Assembly: GCF_000814475.1 (NCBI RefSeq)
Contig: NZ_JSVC01000019.1
Span: forward strand, 1-64,000
Reading direction: 5' to 3'
Source of the DNA: Flavihumibacter solisilvae
Lineage (GTDB): Bacteria; Bacteroidota; Bacteroidia; Chitinophagales; Chitinophagaceae
DNA length: 64,000 nt
In this document: positions 43,240 to 52,795 of the stretch, one piece after another
How positions within the stretch are numbered: position 1 is the first letter of the stretch
How the letters are laid out: each line of letters starts with the position of its first letter
Notes under the pieces: generated by a model
What the model was told of the DNA's origin: nothing
The model's input: only the letters and a program-made list of their open reading frames with translations
The model's database searches: none
Translations under genes and position numbers: made by a program

Positions 43240-44370
43240 TTATTCTTCAGCTTTCCATTCACCCACAAAGATATTTGTATCGCGGGTTCCACCATTGTTC
43301 CGATTACTGCAGAACACAATCTTTTTTCCATCATAACTGAACATGGCAAAAGCGTCAAAGCCTTTATCGCGGCTTATTTTGGTCATATTGCTGCCATCAT
43401 CGTTCATTTGGTAGAGATTAAATGGAAAACCGCGTTTGTATTCGTGGTTGGATGCAAATAAGATGCTTTTGTTGTCAGGCATAAATACAGGCGCCCAGTT
43501 CGCCTGCCCGAGATTGGTAACCTGCTTAATTCCGGACCCGTCGGCATTGGCTGTAAACACCTCCATGCGGGTGGGTGCAACCAGGTGCTCAGCAAGCAGG
43601 TCTTTGTACTCCCTCACTTCTTCTTCTGTCGTCGGCCGGCTGGCACGCCAGATTATCCTTTTACCGTCCCGGCTAAACCAGGCTCCCCCATCGTATCCAA
43701 CAGTATGGGTTATCCGCTTTTCCTTTCCCGTTTTCAAATCCATGATATACAATTCCAGGTCACCATCCTTGTCACTTGTATAAATCATTTTTTTGCCATC
43801 GGGAGAAAGTGTGGCTTCGGCATCATAGCCTTTCGACCGGGTCAACTGTTTTACGATTACCCCGTTGGTATCCGCCATGAAGATGTCGTAAGCCGGATAT
43901 AACGGCCATATGTACCGGTTGCCGTATTTACTGCGGTCCGGTACGGGTGGACATTCATTCCCTGAGAGGTGTGTCGAAGCATATATGATGTGTTTCCCAT
44001 CTGGCAGAAAGTAGGGACAGGTAGTTCTCCCCTTGCCGGTGCTCACCATTTTCGGACTGAATTGCTGGTCTTTGTTTTCGGGAATCTTTCCTATAAAGAT
44101 CTGGTCACAGTTTATTCCCTCTTTGGGATTGGTTTTTTGAAACACCAGGTATTTGCTGTCGTAGCTGAAGTACGCTTCTGCATTATCGCCACCGAATGTG
44201 AGCTGGCGCAGGTTGCGGAACGAAGTTTCTTCAGGGTATTGAACGGTATCAGCACTGGCTTTACTGAAGTGACCGGAACCAGGAATGACAGTCGCTGGTT
44301 GCTTTTGGTTAGCCATAGTCCCCATCAAAAGGAAACTGCCGATTCCCAATAAGGTTTGAATTGAGTACAT
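43240..44370 (-). CDS. TolB-like beta-propeller protein (PD40 repeats)
   Basis: 376 residues with a hydrophobic export signal (residues 1-20). Repeats of the PD40/WD40-like type: DAEATLSPDGKKMIYTSDKDGDLELYIMD, DGGAWFSRDGKRIIWRAS, WAPVFMPDNKSILFASN, FAMFSYDGKKIVFCSNRN, at least five blades. Similar to TolB but without the N-terminal TolB domain and with no pal gene nearby. Probably periplasmic; role unknown. Confidence 0.85.
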   Translation of the reverse strand: MYSIQTLLGIGSFLLMGTMANQKQPATVIPGSGHFSKASADTVQYPEETSFRNLRQLTFGGDNAEAYFSYDSKYLVFQKTNPKEGINCDQIFIGKIPENKDQQFSPKMVSTGKGRTTCPYFLPDGKHIIYASTHLSGNECPPVPDRSKYGNRYIWPLYPAYDIFMADTNGVIVKQLTRSKGYDAEATLSPDGKKMIYTSDKDGDLELYIMDLKTGKEKRITHTVGYDGGAWFSRDGKRIIWRASRPTTEEEVREYKDLLAEHLVAPTRMEVFTANADGSGIKQVTNLGQANWAPVFMPDNKSILFASNHEYKRGFPFNLYQMNDDGSNMTKISRDKGFDAFAMFSYDGKKIVFCSNRNNGGTRDTNIFVGEWKAEE

Positions 44371-44395
44371 ATATTACAATGTTCTTATTACTGCG

Positions 44396-44403
44396 CAAAT
44401 GTA
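44396..44403 (-). promoter_or_regulatory. -7 box (TACATTTG) for the TolB-like gene
   Basis: TAnnTTTG on the minus strand, 25 nt upstream of the ATG at 44370. Confidence 0.45.
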
Positions 44404-44445
44404 TTGGTATAATATCATTTTTACCGAAAACCATAGATTTGACAA

Positions 44446-45468
44446 ATGAAATCATTAACAGGCCCTGTTCTCTTACTCTTTTTTCTACTGGCGACTGCTT
44501 GCAACGGAAGTGATGACGCGTCCGGTGAAAAGGTTTCTGACGCCCGTATCCTGGAACAACAACCCTATGCCGGGCTGACAGACAGTATCGGGTCAGATGA
44601 TAAGAATGCCGTTTTATATGGCAAACGGGCGGCTTTACTGATCCAGAACGGGGAATACTCTCTTGCGGAACAGGACCTGGAAAAGGCCTGGCAGATCGAA
44701 CCTTCGGAAGAACTGGCGTCGCTCCACGTAAATACATTATTATTGATGGGCAGGCAGGCTGATGCACTCGCACAATTAAAGTCTTTGACAGAGAAATACC
44801 CGGACAATACTACGTTTAAAAGGAGGCTTGCGGAACAGTTGATGCATGGTGGTCAATTTGACCAGGCCCTTGCATCCTACAACAAGATCCTGGCTGAAAA
44901 TCCGGACGACTTCGAATCCTGGTATGAAAAGGCTTTACTACTTCTTGAGAAAAAAGATACTCTTGCTGCCCTTAAAGATCTTGAGCAATCCTACCGGATA
45001 CAACCATTACAGATAACCGCGCTGACACTTGCCAATATTTATGCTGAAAGAAAAGATGCACGTGCACTGGAACTCACAAACGCAGTAATCAGCCGCGATT
45101 CAGCTGGCGAAATGATCGACCCCGTTTTTATTAAAGGAATTTACTACTCCAATACAGGCAACTACCCGAAAGCATTGGAGCAATTCAACACCTGTATCAA
45201 AATGGACTGGAAATTCCAGGAAGCGTATATTGAGAAAGGAATCATATATTTTGAACAAAAGAATATGGATGAAGCGCTTCAGCAATTCAAACTTGCCGCA
45301 ACTGTCACCAATACTTATCCTGACGCTTATTTCTGGCAGGGACGCTGCTACGAGGAACTGGGAATGAAAAAGGAAGCACTTCAGAATTATGTGCGTGCCT
45401 ATTCACTGGATAAGAATTTCAAAGAAGCGGTTGAAGGCGCTGAACGGATTAAAAAACAAAACAACTAA
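44446..45468 (+). CDS. TPR-repeat lipoprotein
   Basis: 340 residues. Lipoprotein signal with lipobox LATAC (Cys19). The mature protein is a run of about eight tetratricopeptide repeats (ALLIQNGEYSLAEQDLEKAWQIEP, LAEQLMHGGQFDQALASYNKILAENP, YYSNTGNYPKALEQFNTCIKMD). Such proteins hold other proteins together at the membrane. The next gene, rpe, starts 4 nt after its stop, so they are co-transcribed. Confidence 0.88.
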   Translation: MKSLTGPVLLLFFLLATACNGSDDASGEKVSDARILEQQPYAGLTDSIGSDDKNAVLYGKRAALLIQNGEYSLAEQDLEKAWQIEPSEELASLHVNTLLLMGRQADALAQLKSLTEKYPDNTTFKRRLAEQLMHGGQFDQALASYNKILAENPDDFESWYEKALLLLEKKDTLAALKDLEQSYRIQPLQITALTLANIYAERKDARALELTNAVISRDSAGEMIDPVFIKGIYYSNTGNYPKALEQFNTCIKMDWKFQEAYIEKGIIYFEQKNMDEALQQFKLAATVTNTYPDAYFWQGRCYEELGMKKEALQNYVRAYSLDKNFKEAVEGAERIKKQNN

Positions 45469-45472
45469 CCAC

Positions 45473-46138
45473 ATGCTCATCGCTCCCTCCCTCCTTGCTT
45501 CAAATTTCCTTAACCTGGAAGCTGAATGCCGGATGATCAATGAAAGTGAGGCTGACTGGTTTCACCTGGATGTAATGGATGGCCGATTTGTTCCCAACAT
45601 CAGCTTCGGCTTGCCGGTCATCCAGTCAATCCGCAAGGCATCGAAGAAAGTATTTGATGTTCACCTGATGATTGAAGAACCCGGAATGTATGCTGAAGCG
45701 TTCAAAAAAGCAGGAGCCGATAACCTTACTGTACACCTCGAAGCCTGTCCGCATCTTCACCGGAATATCCAGCAAATAAAACAGCTGGGGATGAAGGCTG
45801 GAGTGGCAATTAACCCGCATACACCGGTTCAGTTGCTACAGGATGTGCTTCGTGATATTGACCTTGTCCTGATCATGAGTGTGAATCCAGGTTTTGGCGG
45901 CCAGCAATTTATTCCTCATACGCTTGATAAGATCCGGACACTGCGGCAAAAGATCGATCAGTTGTCGCTGCCTGTTTTAATTGAAGTGGATGGCGGTATA
46001 GATCTCACGAACGCCCGGGCAATTGCAGAAGCAGGGGCTCATGTACTGGTAGCAGGCAGTTCAATTTTTCATGCAACAGATCCCAAATCTGTAATATCTG
46101 CATTGAAACAGGCTGATAAACAACAGCACATCATTTAA
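45473..46138 (+). CDS. rpe: Ribulose-phosphate 3-epimerase
   Basis: 221 residues from the ATG at 45473; the open frame begins earlier inside the TPR gene but the family N-terminus MLIAPSLLASNFLNL starts here. TIM barrel with HLDVMDGRFVPNISFG (metal His and Asp), VNPGFGGQQF and EVDGGI. Interconverts ribulose 5-phosphate and xylulose 5-phosphate in the pentose phosphate pathway. Confidence 0.95.
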   Translation: MLIAPSLLASNFLNLEAECRMINESEADWFHLDVMDGRFVPNISFGLPVIQSIRKASKKVFDVHLMIEEPGMYAEAFKKAGADNLTVHLEACPHLHRNIQQIKQLGMKAGVAINPHTPVQLLQDVLRDIDLVLIMSVNPGFGGQQFIPHTLDKIRTLRQKIDQLSLPVLIEVDGGIDLTNARAIAEAGAHVLVAGSSIFHATDPKSVISALKQADKQQHII

Positions 46139-46147
46139 TTCTGGCTT

Positions 46148-46894
46148 ATGGCCAAAGACCTATTTTCCCGACAGGCAGGTGAATACGCCCGGTTTCGCCC
46201 CGGGTACCCGCCGGAATTGTACGAATTCCTGCTTTCGTTCGTGCCAGACCGGGATCATGCCTGGGATGCCGGAACGGGAAATGGGCAGGCAGCCATTGAA
46301 CTGGCCAGGCATTTCAGGAATGTTACAGCGACGGATCTCAGCAGTGAACAAATAAGCAAGGCCGCAAAGCAGCCGAATATCACCTATTATGCCTGCCCTG
46401 CCGACAACACTCCCATTGCACCAGCAAGCGTAGACCTCATTACTGTAGCACAGGCCTACCATTGGTTCCCGTTTGATAGTTTTGCAGAAGAAGTCAGGAG
46501 GGTTAGCCGGCCTGGAGCAATTATTGCCGTATGGACTTACCATCTTCCCGTAATTCATGACACCACGCTTAACGACAGGTTGATTGATTTTTATATCAAC
46601 CGCACAGGCCCTTTCTGGGATTCTGAAAGAAGATATGTCGATGACCGTTATGCCTCAATTCCCTTCCCCTATCGGCGGCTTTCCGACCGGAATTTCAACA
46701 TGTTTTATGACTGGACACCGGCCCAGATGGCGGGCTACCTGCGAAGCTGGTCAGCAGTTCAGCATATCATGCGGGAAAGTAACATTGACCCTGTTCAACC
46801 TTTTTATGAAAGCCTGCTGGACAGGTGGCCTGAAGGCGAACTGAAAAGGATAGGGTTTCCCATAACACTGATCGTGGGAAAAGTAAGCGGGTAA
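46148..46894 (+). CDS. Class I SAM-dependent methyltransferase
   Basis: 248 residues. Motif I is [14 protein letters not shown], then [10 protein letters not shown]; the post-motif VAQAYHWF marks the group related to yeast Crg1 and trans-aconitate-type methyltransferases. It starts 9 bp after rpe and ends 14 bp before pdxJ. Substrate unknown. Confidence 0.85.
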   Translation: MAKDLFSRQAGEYARFRPGYPPELYEFLLSFVPDRDHAWDAGTGNGQAAIELARHFRNVTATDLSSEQISKAAKQPNITYYACPADNTPIAPASVDLITVAQAYHWFPFDSFAEEVRRVSRPGAIIAVWTYHLPVIHDTTLNDRLIDFYINRTGPFWDSERRYVDDRYASIPFPYRRLSDRNFNMFYDWTPAQMAGYLRSWSAVQHIMRESNIDPVQPFYESLLDRWPEGELKRIGFPITLIVGKVSG

Positions 46895-46896
46895 CC

Positions 46897-46904
46897 TATC
46901 TTTG
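46897..46904 (+). promoter_or_regulatory. -7 box (TATCTTTG) 4 nt before the pdxJ ATG
   Basis: Exact TAnnTTTG ending 4 nt before the ATG at 46909; it starts just after the stop codon of the methyltransferase gene. It indicates an own, leaderless promoter for pdxJ inside what looks like an operon. Confidence 0.6.
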
Positions 46905-46908
46905 CTTC

Positions 46909-47628
46909 ATGACAAAACTCTCTGTCAACATCAACAAGTTTGCGACTATCAGGAACAGTCGCGGCGGAAATAATCCGGACGTAGTAAAAGCTGCTGCAGA
47001 TGCACAAAGATTTGGTGCCGACGGTGTTACTGTACACCCGAGGCCTGACGAACGGCATATCCGTTATGCTGATGTCAGAGCCATTAAACCGATAATCACT
47101 ACAGAATTCAATATTGAAGGCAACTGCCGCGAACAAAAGTTTGTGGACCTGGTACTCGAGGTAAAACCGCACCAGGTGACATTGGTTCCGGATGCTGAAG
47201 GACAAATCACGTCCGATCACGGTTGGGACACCATCAGGAATAAGGATTATTTAGTTGAAATGATTGCTGTTTTCAAAAAAGCAGGGATCCGGACTTCCAT
47301 CTTCGTAGATCCGGATCTCAGCATGGTGGAAGGCGCGGCGGAAACCGGGACTGACAGGATTGAATTATACACCGAAGGATATGCCCGCAGGTATACCTCC
47401 GGCCGCGAAGAAGCAATAGCTTCCTATGTCCAGGCAGCACAACGGGCACATGAACTGGGACTCGGACTGAATGCAGGCCACGACCTCGACCTGGAGAACC
47501 TGCGATATTTTGCACAGCAGATCCCTTTTATTGACGAGGTCTCAATCGGTCATGCGCTTGTTTGCGATGCCTTATACCTGGGTTATGAAAATACCATTCA
47601 GCTCTACAAACGCCAGTTGGCGATCTGA
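46909..47628 (+). CDS. pdxJ: Pyridoxine 5'-phosphate synthase
   Basis: 239 residues. Joins 1-deoxy-D-xylulose 5-phosphate and 3-amino-2-oxopropyl phosphate, the last ring-forming step of vitamin B6 synthesis. TIM barrel with the family start [55 protein letters not shown] and [13 protein letters not shown]. Full length. Several PLP enzymes are encoded in this window. Confidence 0.96.
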   Translation: MTKLSVNINKFATIRNSRGGNNPDVVKAAADAQRFGADGVTVHPRPDERHIRYADVRAIKPIITTEFNIEGNCREQKFVDLVLEVKPHQVTLVPDAEGQITSDHGWDTIRNKDYLVEMIAVFKKAGIRTSIFVDPDLSMVEGAAETGTDRIELYTEGYARRYTSGREEAIASYVQAAQRAHELGLGLNAGHDLDLENLRYFAQQIPFIDEVSIGHALVCDALYLGYENTIQLYKRQLAI

Positions 47629-47740
47629 GTGCTGAATTTTCCCGGGCAAAGCCATTCATCCATCCTAAGTGGCACCCGTAACAAATGTGTCGGCCTGCGT
47701 ATTTCTTGTAGTAGATTTCCTTTTAATTAATACATATTGT

Positions 47741-48844
47741 ATGATCAACAGGTTTATTACTGCTACCGTCTTTCTTTGCCTGGGTTTCCAGTTTTCCATG
47801 GCCCAGCTGACAACTGTACCCGATGGAGGTAACAAAAGGGCATGGGTCGGCGAACAAATCGGTCTAACGGAAGTGCATATCCGTTATGATCGTCCAGCAG
47901 TTAAAGGACGTACAGATGCCATCTGGGGTAAACTCGTACCGTACGGATTCAATGATCCTGGCTTCGGCACGAGTAAAGCGTCTCCCTGGCGGGCAGGAGC
48001 CAATGAAAATACCGTCATTAGTTTTTCGACAGATGTAACCATAGAAGGCAAAGCGCTTCAGGCTGGTGAATATGGGTTTCATATTGCGGTGTATGAAGAC
48101 AAATGCACGCTGATATTTTCAAAAAATCATACAAGCTGGGGAAGCTACTTTTATGATCCATCGGAAGATGCATTAAGAGTTGATGTAAAGCAACAGACCC
48201 AAAACGACATAACGGAATTCCTCAAATATGAATTTACTGGTCAAACGGAGAAAAGCGCAGTGATAAACCTGCTGTGGGAAAAGTGGCGCATCCCTTTCAG
48301 GATAGAAACAGACCTGGTTAATCTACAACTCGCTTCCTTTCGCCGGGAACTGCGGGGTGAAAAAAGCTTCATACCCGGATGGCAATCGTGGGTACAGGCA
48401 GCTCAATATTGCCTGCGACATAATGTGAACCTGGAGGAAGGACTTAAATGGGCTGAAACGGCAGTTACCGGAACGTTTATTGGCGAATCTAATTTCATCA
48501 CACTCAGCACGAAAGCAGCATTACTGGAAAAGCTCGGTCAAACCGGCGAGGCTGCGAAAGTCATGCAACAGGCGATCCCGCTGGGAAGTGTTGAACAGGT
48601 TCACAATTACGGACGTGAATTAATGCAAAAGAACAGGACCAGTGAGGCTGTTGATGTATTCAAAAAAAATTACGAGAAACATCCGGATACATTCATAACA
48701 AATGTCGGAATGGCGCGGGCCCTATCAGCTTCAGGTTCAAACAAAAAAGCCCTGCCCTACGCCGAAAAAGCTTTAAACCAGGCGCCTGATGGGAATGCTA
48801 AAAAGCAGGTAGAAACAATGATACAGGAACTGAGCAAAAAATAG
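47741..48844 (+). CDS. Secreted DUF2911 protein with C-terminal TPR-like part
   Basis: 367 residues from the ATG at 47741, where the signal peptide (MINRFITATVFLCLGFQFSM-AQ) begins; the frame is open upstream from a GTG. Residues about 25-190 are a DUF2911 domain (VHIRYDRPAVKGR, WRAGANENTVISFSTDV, GEYGFHIAVYEDKCTLIFSKN). Residues 230-367 are helical repeats like TPR (KAALLEKLGQTGEAAKVMQQA, GMARALSASGSNKKALPYAEKAL). Role unknown; periplasmic. Confidence 0.88.
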   Translation: MINRFITATVFLCLGFQFSMAQLTTVPDGGNKRAWVGEQIGLTEVHIRYDRPAVKGRTDAIWGKLVPYGFNDPGFGTSKASPWRAGANENTVISFSTDVTIEGKALQAGEYGFHIAVYEDKCTLIFSKNHTSWGSYFYDPSEDALRVDVKQQTQNDITEFLKYEFTGQTEKSAVINLLWEKWRIPFRIETDLVNLQLASFRRELRGEKSFIPGWQSWVQAAQYCLRHNVNLEEGLKWAETAVTGTFIGESNFITLSTKAALLEKLGQTGEAAKVMQQAIPLGSVEQVHNYGRELMQKNRTSEAVDVFKKNYEKHPDTFITNVGMARALSASGSNKKALPYAEKALNQAPDGNAKKQVETMIQELSKK

Positions 48845-48868
48845 GATTTGAATCCATCAGGTTGAATA

Positions 48869-48902
48869 AATAAAAAGCGAATCAAATGATTCGCTTTTTA
48901 TT
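48869..48902. terminator. Bidirectional terminator
   Basis: Stem AATAAAAAGCGAATCA and its complement with almost no loop. Serves the DUF2911 gene (plus) and the cytochrome gene (minus). Confidence 0.85.
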
Positions 48903-48911
48903 TATTGTGGA

Positions 48912-49853
48912 TTAGTTTTTGACTTCTTCTGTTTTAACAGGCTTCAAAGAACCGAGATAATTCCAGATTGCTGTGAGGTCATCGTCTGACATCCTGCTGT
49001 AAGAAGACCAGGGCATATGTGAATGTTCAATAAGTTTTCCCATCCTGAAACGGGCGATGAAAATTTCTTTTGTCCAGCTATTAAGTCTTCCGGTCGCATG
49101 CGGAGTAAGATTTGGTGGCGTAAGCGTATCTTTTCCCGGCTCAATAAACGGGTTACCACCTGCAAGCGGTTCACCAACAAACTGTCCAACTCCATCCCTC
49201 TTGGTATGACATGCACCACAATTCGCAACATTAGAAACCAGGTAACGACCATATGCAGCCGAAGTGTCCGGAGTTATTGTTTTCTCCACTTTTTCAGTCG
49301 GACCAAGAGGCTTAAGAATGAAGGCCTTCAGCACTTTTCCCATCACGGTAAACTCAGGCAATGGAATTTCCTTTTTTACCGGTTTGGTTGAACGCAGGTA
49401 GGAAATTACTGCTGAAAGGTCATCATCAGTCATATGCTGGTAGGTCATGAAAGGAAGCACAACTTCACCATTTGCATGAACGCCATACCTGATGATCCTG
49501 CCGATCTCCATATCAGTATATTTTCCGATACCTGTCGCTGTATCAGAGGTGATGTTCCTCGAGTACAACTTGCCAAATGGCAGGTCAAAGAGGTAGCCGC
49601 CAGACAGTACCGGGTCAATGCCGGCCTGTAAAAGGGAATCTTTGTTTGCATCAGTACTGTGGCATGCCACGCAATGTGCGGGACCGAAAACGATATTGCG
49701 GCCACGTTCAATAACGGCGCTGTCTTTTGATGCCTTTACGAATGGAAAAGGAGCATCATACTCGAGGTGTTGTCTGAAACCGGTGGCGATGGTCACGCCG
49801 CCTACCAGGAGCAATACAATGGCTCCGAACCATTTCAGGATTTTCTTGAACAT
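48912..49853 (-). CDS. Di-haem c-type cytochrome
   Basis: 313 residues. One N-terminal membrane helix (7-26) keeps it in the inner membrane, facing the periplasm. Two haem-binding sites: CVACH (61-65) and CGACH (212-216), each with a following Met-rich part for the sixth ligand (FMTYQHMTDDDL; HSHMPWSSYSRMSDDDL). The two halves repeat the same fold, as in the small subunits of alcohol or gluconate dehydrogenases, but no dehydrogenase is encoded nearby. An electron carrier. Confidence 0.92.
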   Translation of the reverse strand: MFKKILKWFGAIVLLLVGGVTIATGFRQHLEYDAPFPFVKASKDSAVIERGRNIVFGPAHCVACHSTDANKDSLLQAGIDPVLSGGYLFDLPFGKLYSRNITSDTATGIGKYTDMEIGRIIRYGVHANGEVVLPFMTYQHMTDDDLSAVISYLRSTKPVKKEIPLPEFTVMGKVLKAFILKPLGPTEKVEKTITPDTSAAYGRYLVSNVANCGACHTKRDGVGQFVGEPLAGGNPFIEPGKDTLTPPNLTPHATGRLNSWTKEIFIARFRMGKLIEHSHMPWSSYSRMSDDDLTAIWNYLGSLKPVKTEEVKN

Positions 49854-49962
49854 AAAAGGATAGGTTTATTGGAAGGCGAAGCTAACAGAAGCCATTAAGC
49901 GCTGCAATAAGGCAGTGTATGAACTGAGTTGGGTGAAGTATGAACTGTGCGGGAATTACCTT

Positions 49963-50562
49963 TTAGCGAAAAAATATCCTGAATCTTCCTTCTTCAATCA
50001 TAGTGCGACGACCATCCATTGTGAACGCTGGGCCGCTGAAAGTGCCGGAGGCAAAGGCATCTGCATGAGTATATTGATCGATGTGAAGACCGAATGTTCC
50101 AGTCGAGGGAGCTTTAAATACATCAGAGGGGGTTATATTGTCATAATACAAAACTGAAACCTGCTGCGCATACAGATCCGTTTTATCCTTATCCAGGGCA
50201 CTGGCCATAATAACTGTAATGATCAGGCCTGAATCCGGTGAACATGCAGATGTACCCCAGAATGTAAATGCCGTACGGTCCGGGGCGATCACTGCGCGGG
50301 TAACATTTCCGCACACGAATGCACCTTCATTTTTGAATTGCCATTTTTCGTCCCCGACAGGAATTGACACATCACAAAATGAACAGGCAGGGAATCCGAC
50401 CACCGGCTGAATTACCGTATCAGGCTCGGGTTCCGGCAATGGCTGAGTGGTGTCGGCAGCAGGTCCTCTTTCATAACTATATTCCTTTGCACAACCAGGA
50501 TGAATGCTGATCGCAACCCAAAGGCAAATGATGAAGGAGACTTTTTTATAACCGCTTTCCAT
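49963..50562 (-). CDS. Lipoprotein of unknown function
   Basis: 199 residues from the ATG at 50562; the frame opens earlier (50634) but the lipoprotein signal MESGYKKVSFIICLWVAISIHPGC starts here. After a Pro/Asp-rich linker (TTQPLPEPEPD) comes a folded part opening FPACSFCDVSIPVGDEKWQF. It resembles small lipoproteins such as the DUF6252 type, without certainty. A near-match box TCAATTTG is 5 nt before the start. Confidence 0.7.
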   Translation of the reverse strand: MESGYKKVSFIICLWVAISIHPGCAKEYSYERGPAADTTQPLPEPEPDTVIQPVVGFPACSFCDVSIPVGDEKWQFKNEGAFVCGNVTRAVIAPDRTAFTFWGTSACSPDSGLIITVIMASALDKDKTDLYAQQVSVLYYDNITPSDVFKAPSTGTFGLHIDQYTHADAFASGTFSGPAFTMDGRRTMIEEGRFRIFFR

Positions 50563-50781
50563 GAATACAAATTGAGCGGATAATGGCTTATTTAAAGTTA
50601 ACCAAAAAGAAATCAACAGGTTAATAGTCGCCACTTCAGGCCCACACGGTCAGGGACAATCGCTGCCGGACCTGTCAATCCAACCTGTGTTTGACCATTT
50701 ATTTCCGTTATTATTTTGTAAACAAACATTTTTTCCGAATTTTATTCGGAAATATCATTAACTTTCAGAAAATATTACGGC

Positions 50782-51252
50782 ATGGATATCAGTTTAGACC
50801 ATACAGATTTACAGATCCTGGAACTGATGCAAACCAATGCCCGGATATCAAATGCGGATCTTGCAAGAGAACTTGAAATGGCTCCTTCAGCTGTCCTGGA
50901 GCGGGTAAAAAAACTGGAGCAAAAGAAAGTGATCCGCAGGTACACAACAAGCATAAACCCTGCCGCCATACAGCAAAAATTGCTGGCTTTTATTTTCATC
51001 CGGTCCTCGGAAGGATTTTCCTGCTGCACAAACACAGCGCAGTTACTGGCCCAGATCCCGGAAATCCAGGAGGTACATCATATAGCAGGTGAAGATTGTT
51101 TCCTCGTCAAGGTGCGCACCGCGGATGCGGCCTCATTAATGGACCTGATGCGAAACTCCCTGCAAAAGATCCCTAACATAGCCTCTACGAAGACTACGAT
51201 TGTACTCGAAACCGTGAAAGAACAACAAGAACTGGTCATTCCAAAAAAGTAA
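50782..51252 (+). CDS. Lrp/AsnC-family transcription regulator
   Basis: 156 residues. Helix-turn-helix (5-50: LDHTDLQILELMQTNARISNADLARELEMAPSAV) and the RAM ligand domain (HHIAGEDCFLVKVRTADAASL). Usually senses an amino acid. It is followed after 5 bp by an EamA exporter, a common pairing in which the regulator controls the exporter. Confidence 0.92.
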   Translation: MDISLDHTDLQILELMQTNARISNADLARELEMAPSAVLERVKKLEQKKVIRRYTTSINPAAIQQKLLAFIFIRSSEGFSCCTNTAQLLAQIPEIQEVHHIAGEDCFLVKVRTADAASLMDLMRNSLQKIPNIASTKTTIVLETVKEQQELVIPKK

Positions 51253-51257
51253 CACGT

Positions 51258-52265
51258 ATGACAACTACTGCAAATAAAGCAGCATCGCCAATTATGGTGA
51301 TGCTGGCCTTCGCTACCGTTTACATTGTATGGGGCTCTACTTACTTCTTCATCCAGAAGGCTATTCATGACATCCCGCCGCTGATGATGGGCGCAATGCG
51401 ATTCATTGCCTCCGGTGGTATACTTATGTTATGGTGTATCATTAAAGGGGAAAAACTTTGGGAACCAAAACAGGTAAAGGTTGCCGTTATCAGCGGACTT
51501 ATGCTGCTGCTGGTGGGTAACGGTGCGGTTATCTGGGCAGAAAAGTCTTTGCCAAGTTCACTGGTGGCCGTTTTGGTTTCATCTGCCCCTGTATGGTTTG
51601 TTGTGCTTGACAGGCCCCACCTGAAGGAAAATTTGTCGAGCCGTTCCACATTACTTGGACTTATCGTCGGTTTTGCCGGGGTTATCATGTTATTCAGTGA
51701 GCAGGCAGGAAAGGCGCTGGGAGACTCAGGCAATTCCGGGCAGGTGCTCGGATTGATAGTGCTGATCATAGGTTCCATGAGCTGGGCTGGCGGGTCTCTA
51801 TATTCGAAATATAAGTCAACAGGTTCCGCAACTGTGAATACTGCCTGGCAGATGATGGCAGCGGGAATTGCATTTATTCCGGGAAGTCTTTTGAACAATG
51901 AGTGGTCCGGCTTCAATGCGCAGGCTGTATCAACCGGCGCCTGGCTGTCCGTATTGTACCTGATAGTAATGGGTTCCCTGGTCGCTTATAGCGCTTATGT
52001 ATGGTTGCTGCAGGTGAGACCGGCGACCCAGGTCAGCACTTATGCATATGTAAACCCGGTAGTAGCTGTATTGCTGGGAACGATGCTGGCTGGAGAAAAA
52101 ATGACTGTTTTGCAGTTGACAGGCTTAGCAATAATACTTACAAGCGTATTACTGATAAACCTGTCAAAGTACCGCAAACAGTCACTCAATATTAACGAAC
52201 GTAAAACCGTCGTATCAAAAAGTAATAGGATAACAACTGCAATTGAAGAAGAAGCAGTATGTTAG
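51258..52265 (+). CDS. EamA-family (DMT) transporter
   Basis: 335 residues with ten membrane helices in two EamA repeats (FATVYIVWGSTYFFIQKAI; SMSWAGGSLYSKYKS, VNPVVAVLLGTMLAGE). The last 40 residues are a hydrophilic tail. Related to RhaT/YdcZ and amino-acid exporters such as YdeD/RhtA. Paired with an Lrp-type regulator, so an amino-acid or metabolite exporter is likely (inferred). Confidence 0.9.
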   Translation: MTTTANKAASPIMVMLAFATVYIVWGSTYFFIQKAIHDIPPLMMGAMRFIASGGILMLWCIIKGEKLWEPKQVKVAVISGLMLLLVGNGAVIWAEKSLPSSLVAVLVSSAPVWFVVLDRPHLKENLSSRSTLLGLIVGFAGVIMLFSEQAGKALGDSGNSGQVLGLIVLIIGSMSWAGGSLYSKYKSTGSATVNTAWQMMAAGIAFIPGSLLNNEWSGFNAQAVSTGAWLSVLYLIVMGSLVAYSAYVWLLQVRPATQVSTYAYVNPVVAVLLGTMLAGEKMTVLQLTGLAIILTSVLLINLSKYRKQSLNINERKTVVSKSNRITTAIEEEAVC

Positions 52266-52303
52266 GAAATTGGGCATGGATTTTAAAAACGGGCTGACAC
52301 TTA

Positions 52304-52795
52304 TTACATCATCACAGCTTCAGATACAACTTTGCTTCCATCAGTAACCCTGATACGGAATCCCTGCATGGTGATCAGATCATCATATTTAATCGGAGTA
52401 TCAGCTGTAGCAAGTGTTACGGCATTTTTGCTTCCTGCACCGGTAGCACTACTTACTTCACCAAGGTCTGCGAAAACTTCGTCTTCATTGGTGTCACCGT
52501 CGATTGCAACCAACTGCACTTTCAGTTTGGATCCACTTGCGCTGAGAGATTCATCAAGAATCACTTCAACGGCTGCATTACCATTCTCAAGCTTGTTGAT
52601 TTTGAAATATCCTGTTTCTGTAGAAGAAGAACTGTTAGCGAAAAGCGATTGCTGCTTAGATTCTGTAGCTACAGCTCCTGGTGCACTGATCTCTTCCTGA
52701 GCTGCAGTTGGCTCAACGACACTGTCATTCTTATTACAAGAAATTGCCATAACTGTTGACACCAATAACAGCAGGCTCATGATTGGCTTTTTCAT
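52304..52795 (-). CDS. Small lipoprotein, unknown function
   Basis: 163 residues from the ATG at 52795. Signal MKKPIMSLLLLVSTVMAIS with the lipid Cys in ISCNK. A Glu/Ser/Thr-rich linker leads to a beta-rich domain (GYFKINKLENGNAAVEVILD, KLKVQLVAIDGDTNEDE, IKYDDLITMQGFRIRV). No family recognised. The 38-bp gap to the transporter gene carries no terminator that I can see. Confidence 0.7.
   Translation of the reverse strand: MKKPIMSLLLLVSTVMAISCNKNDSVVEPTAAQEEISAPGAVATESKQQSLFANSSSSTETGYFKINKLENGNAAVEVILDESLSASGSKLKVQLVAIDGDTNEDEVFADLGEVSSATGAGSKNAVTLATADTPIKYDDLITMQGFRIRVTDGSKVVSEAVMM

Noticed and set aside
48912-49853. Alcohol dehydrogenase cytochrome subunit
   Set aside because: No dehydrogenase gene is nearby; only the di-haem architecture is supported.
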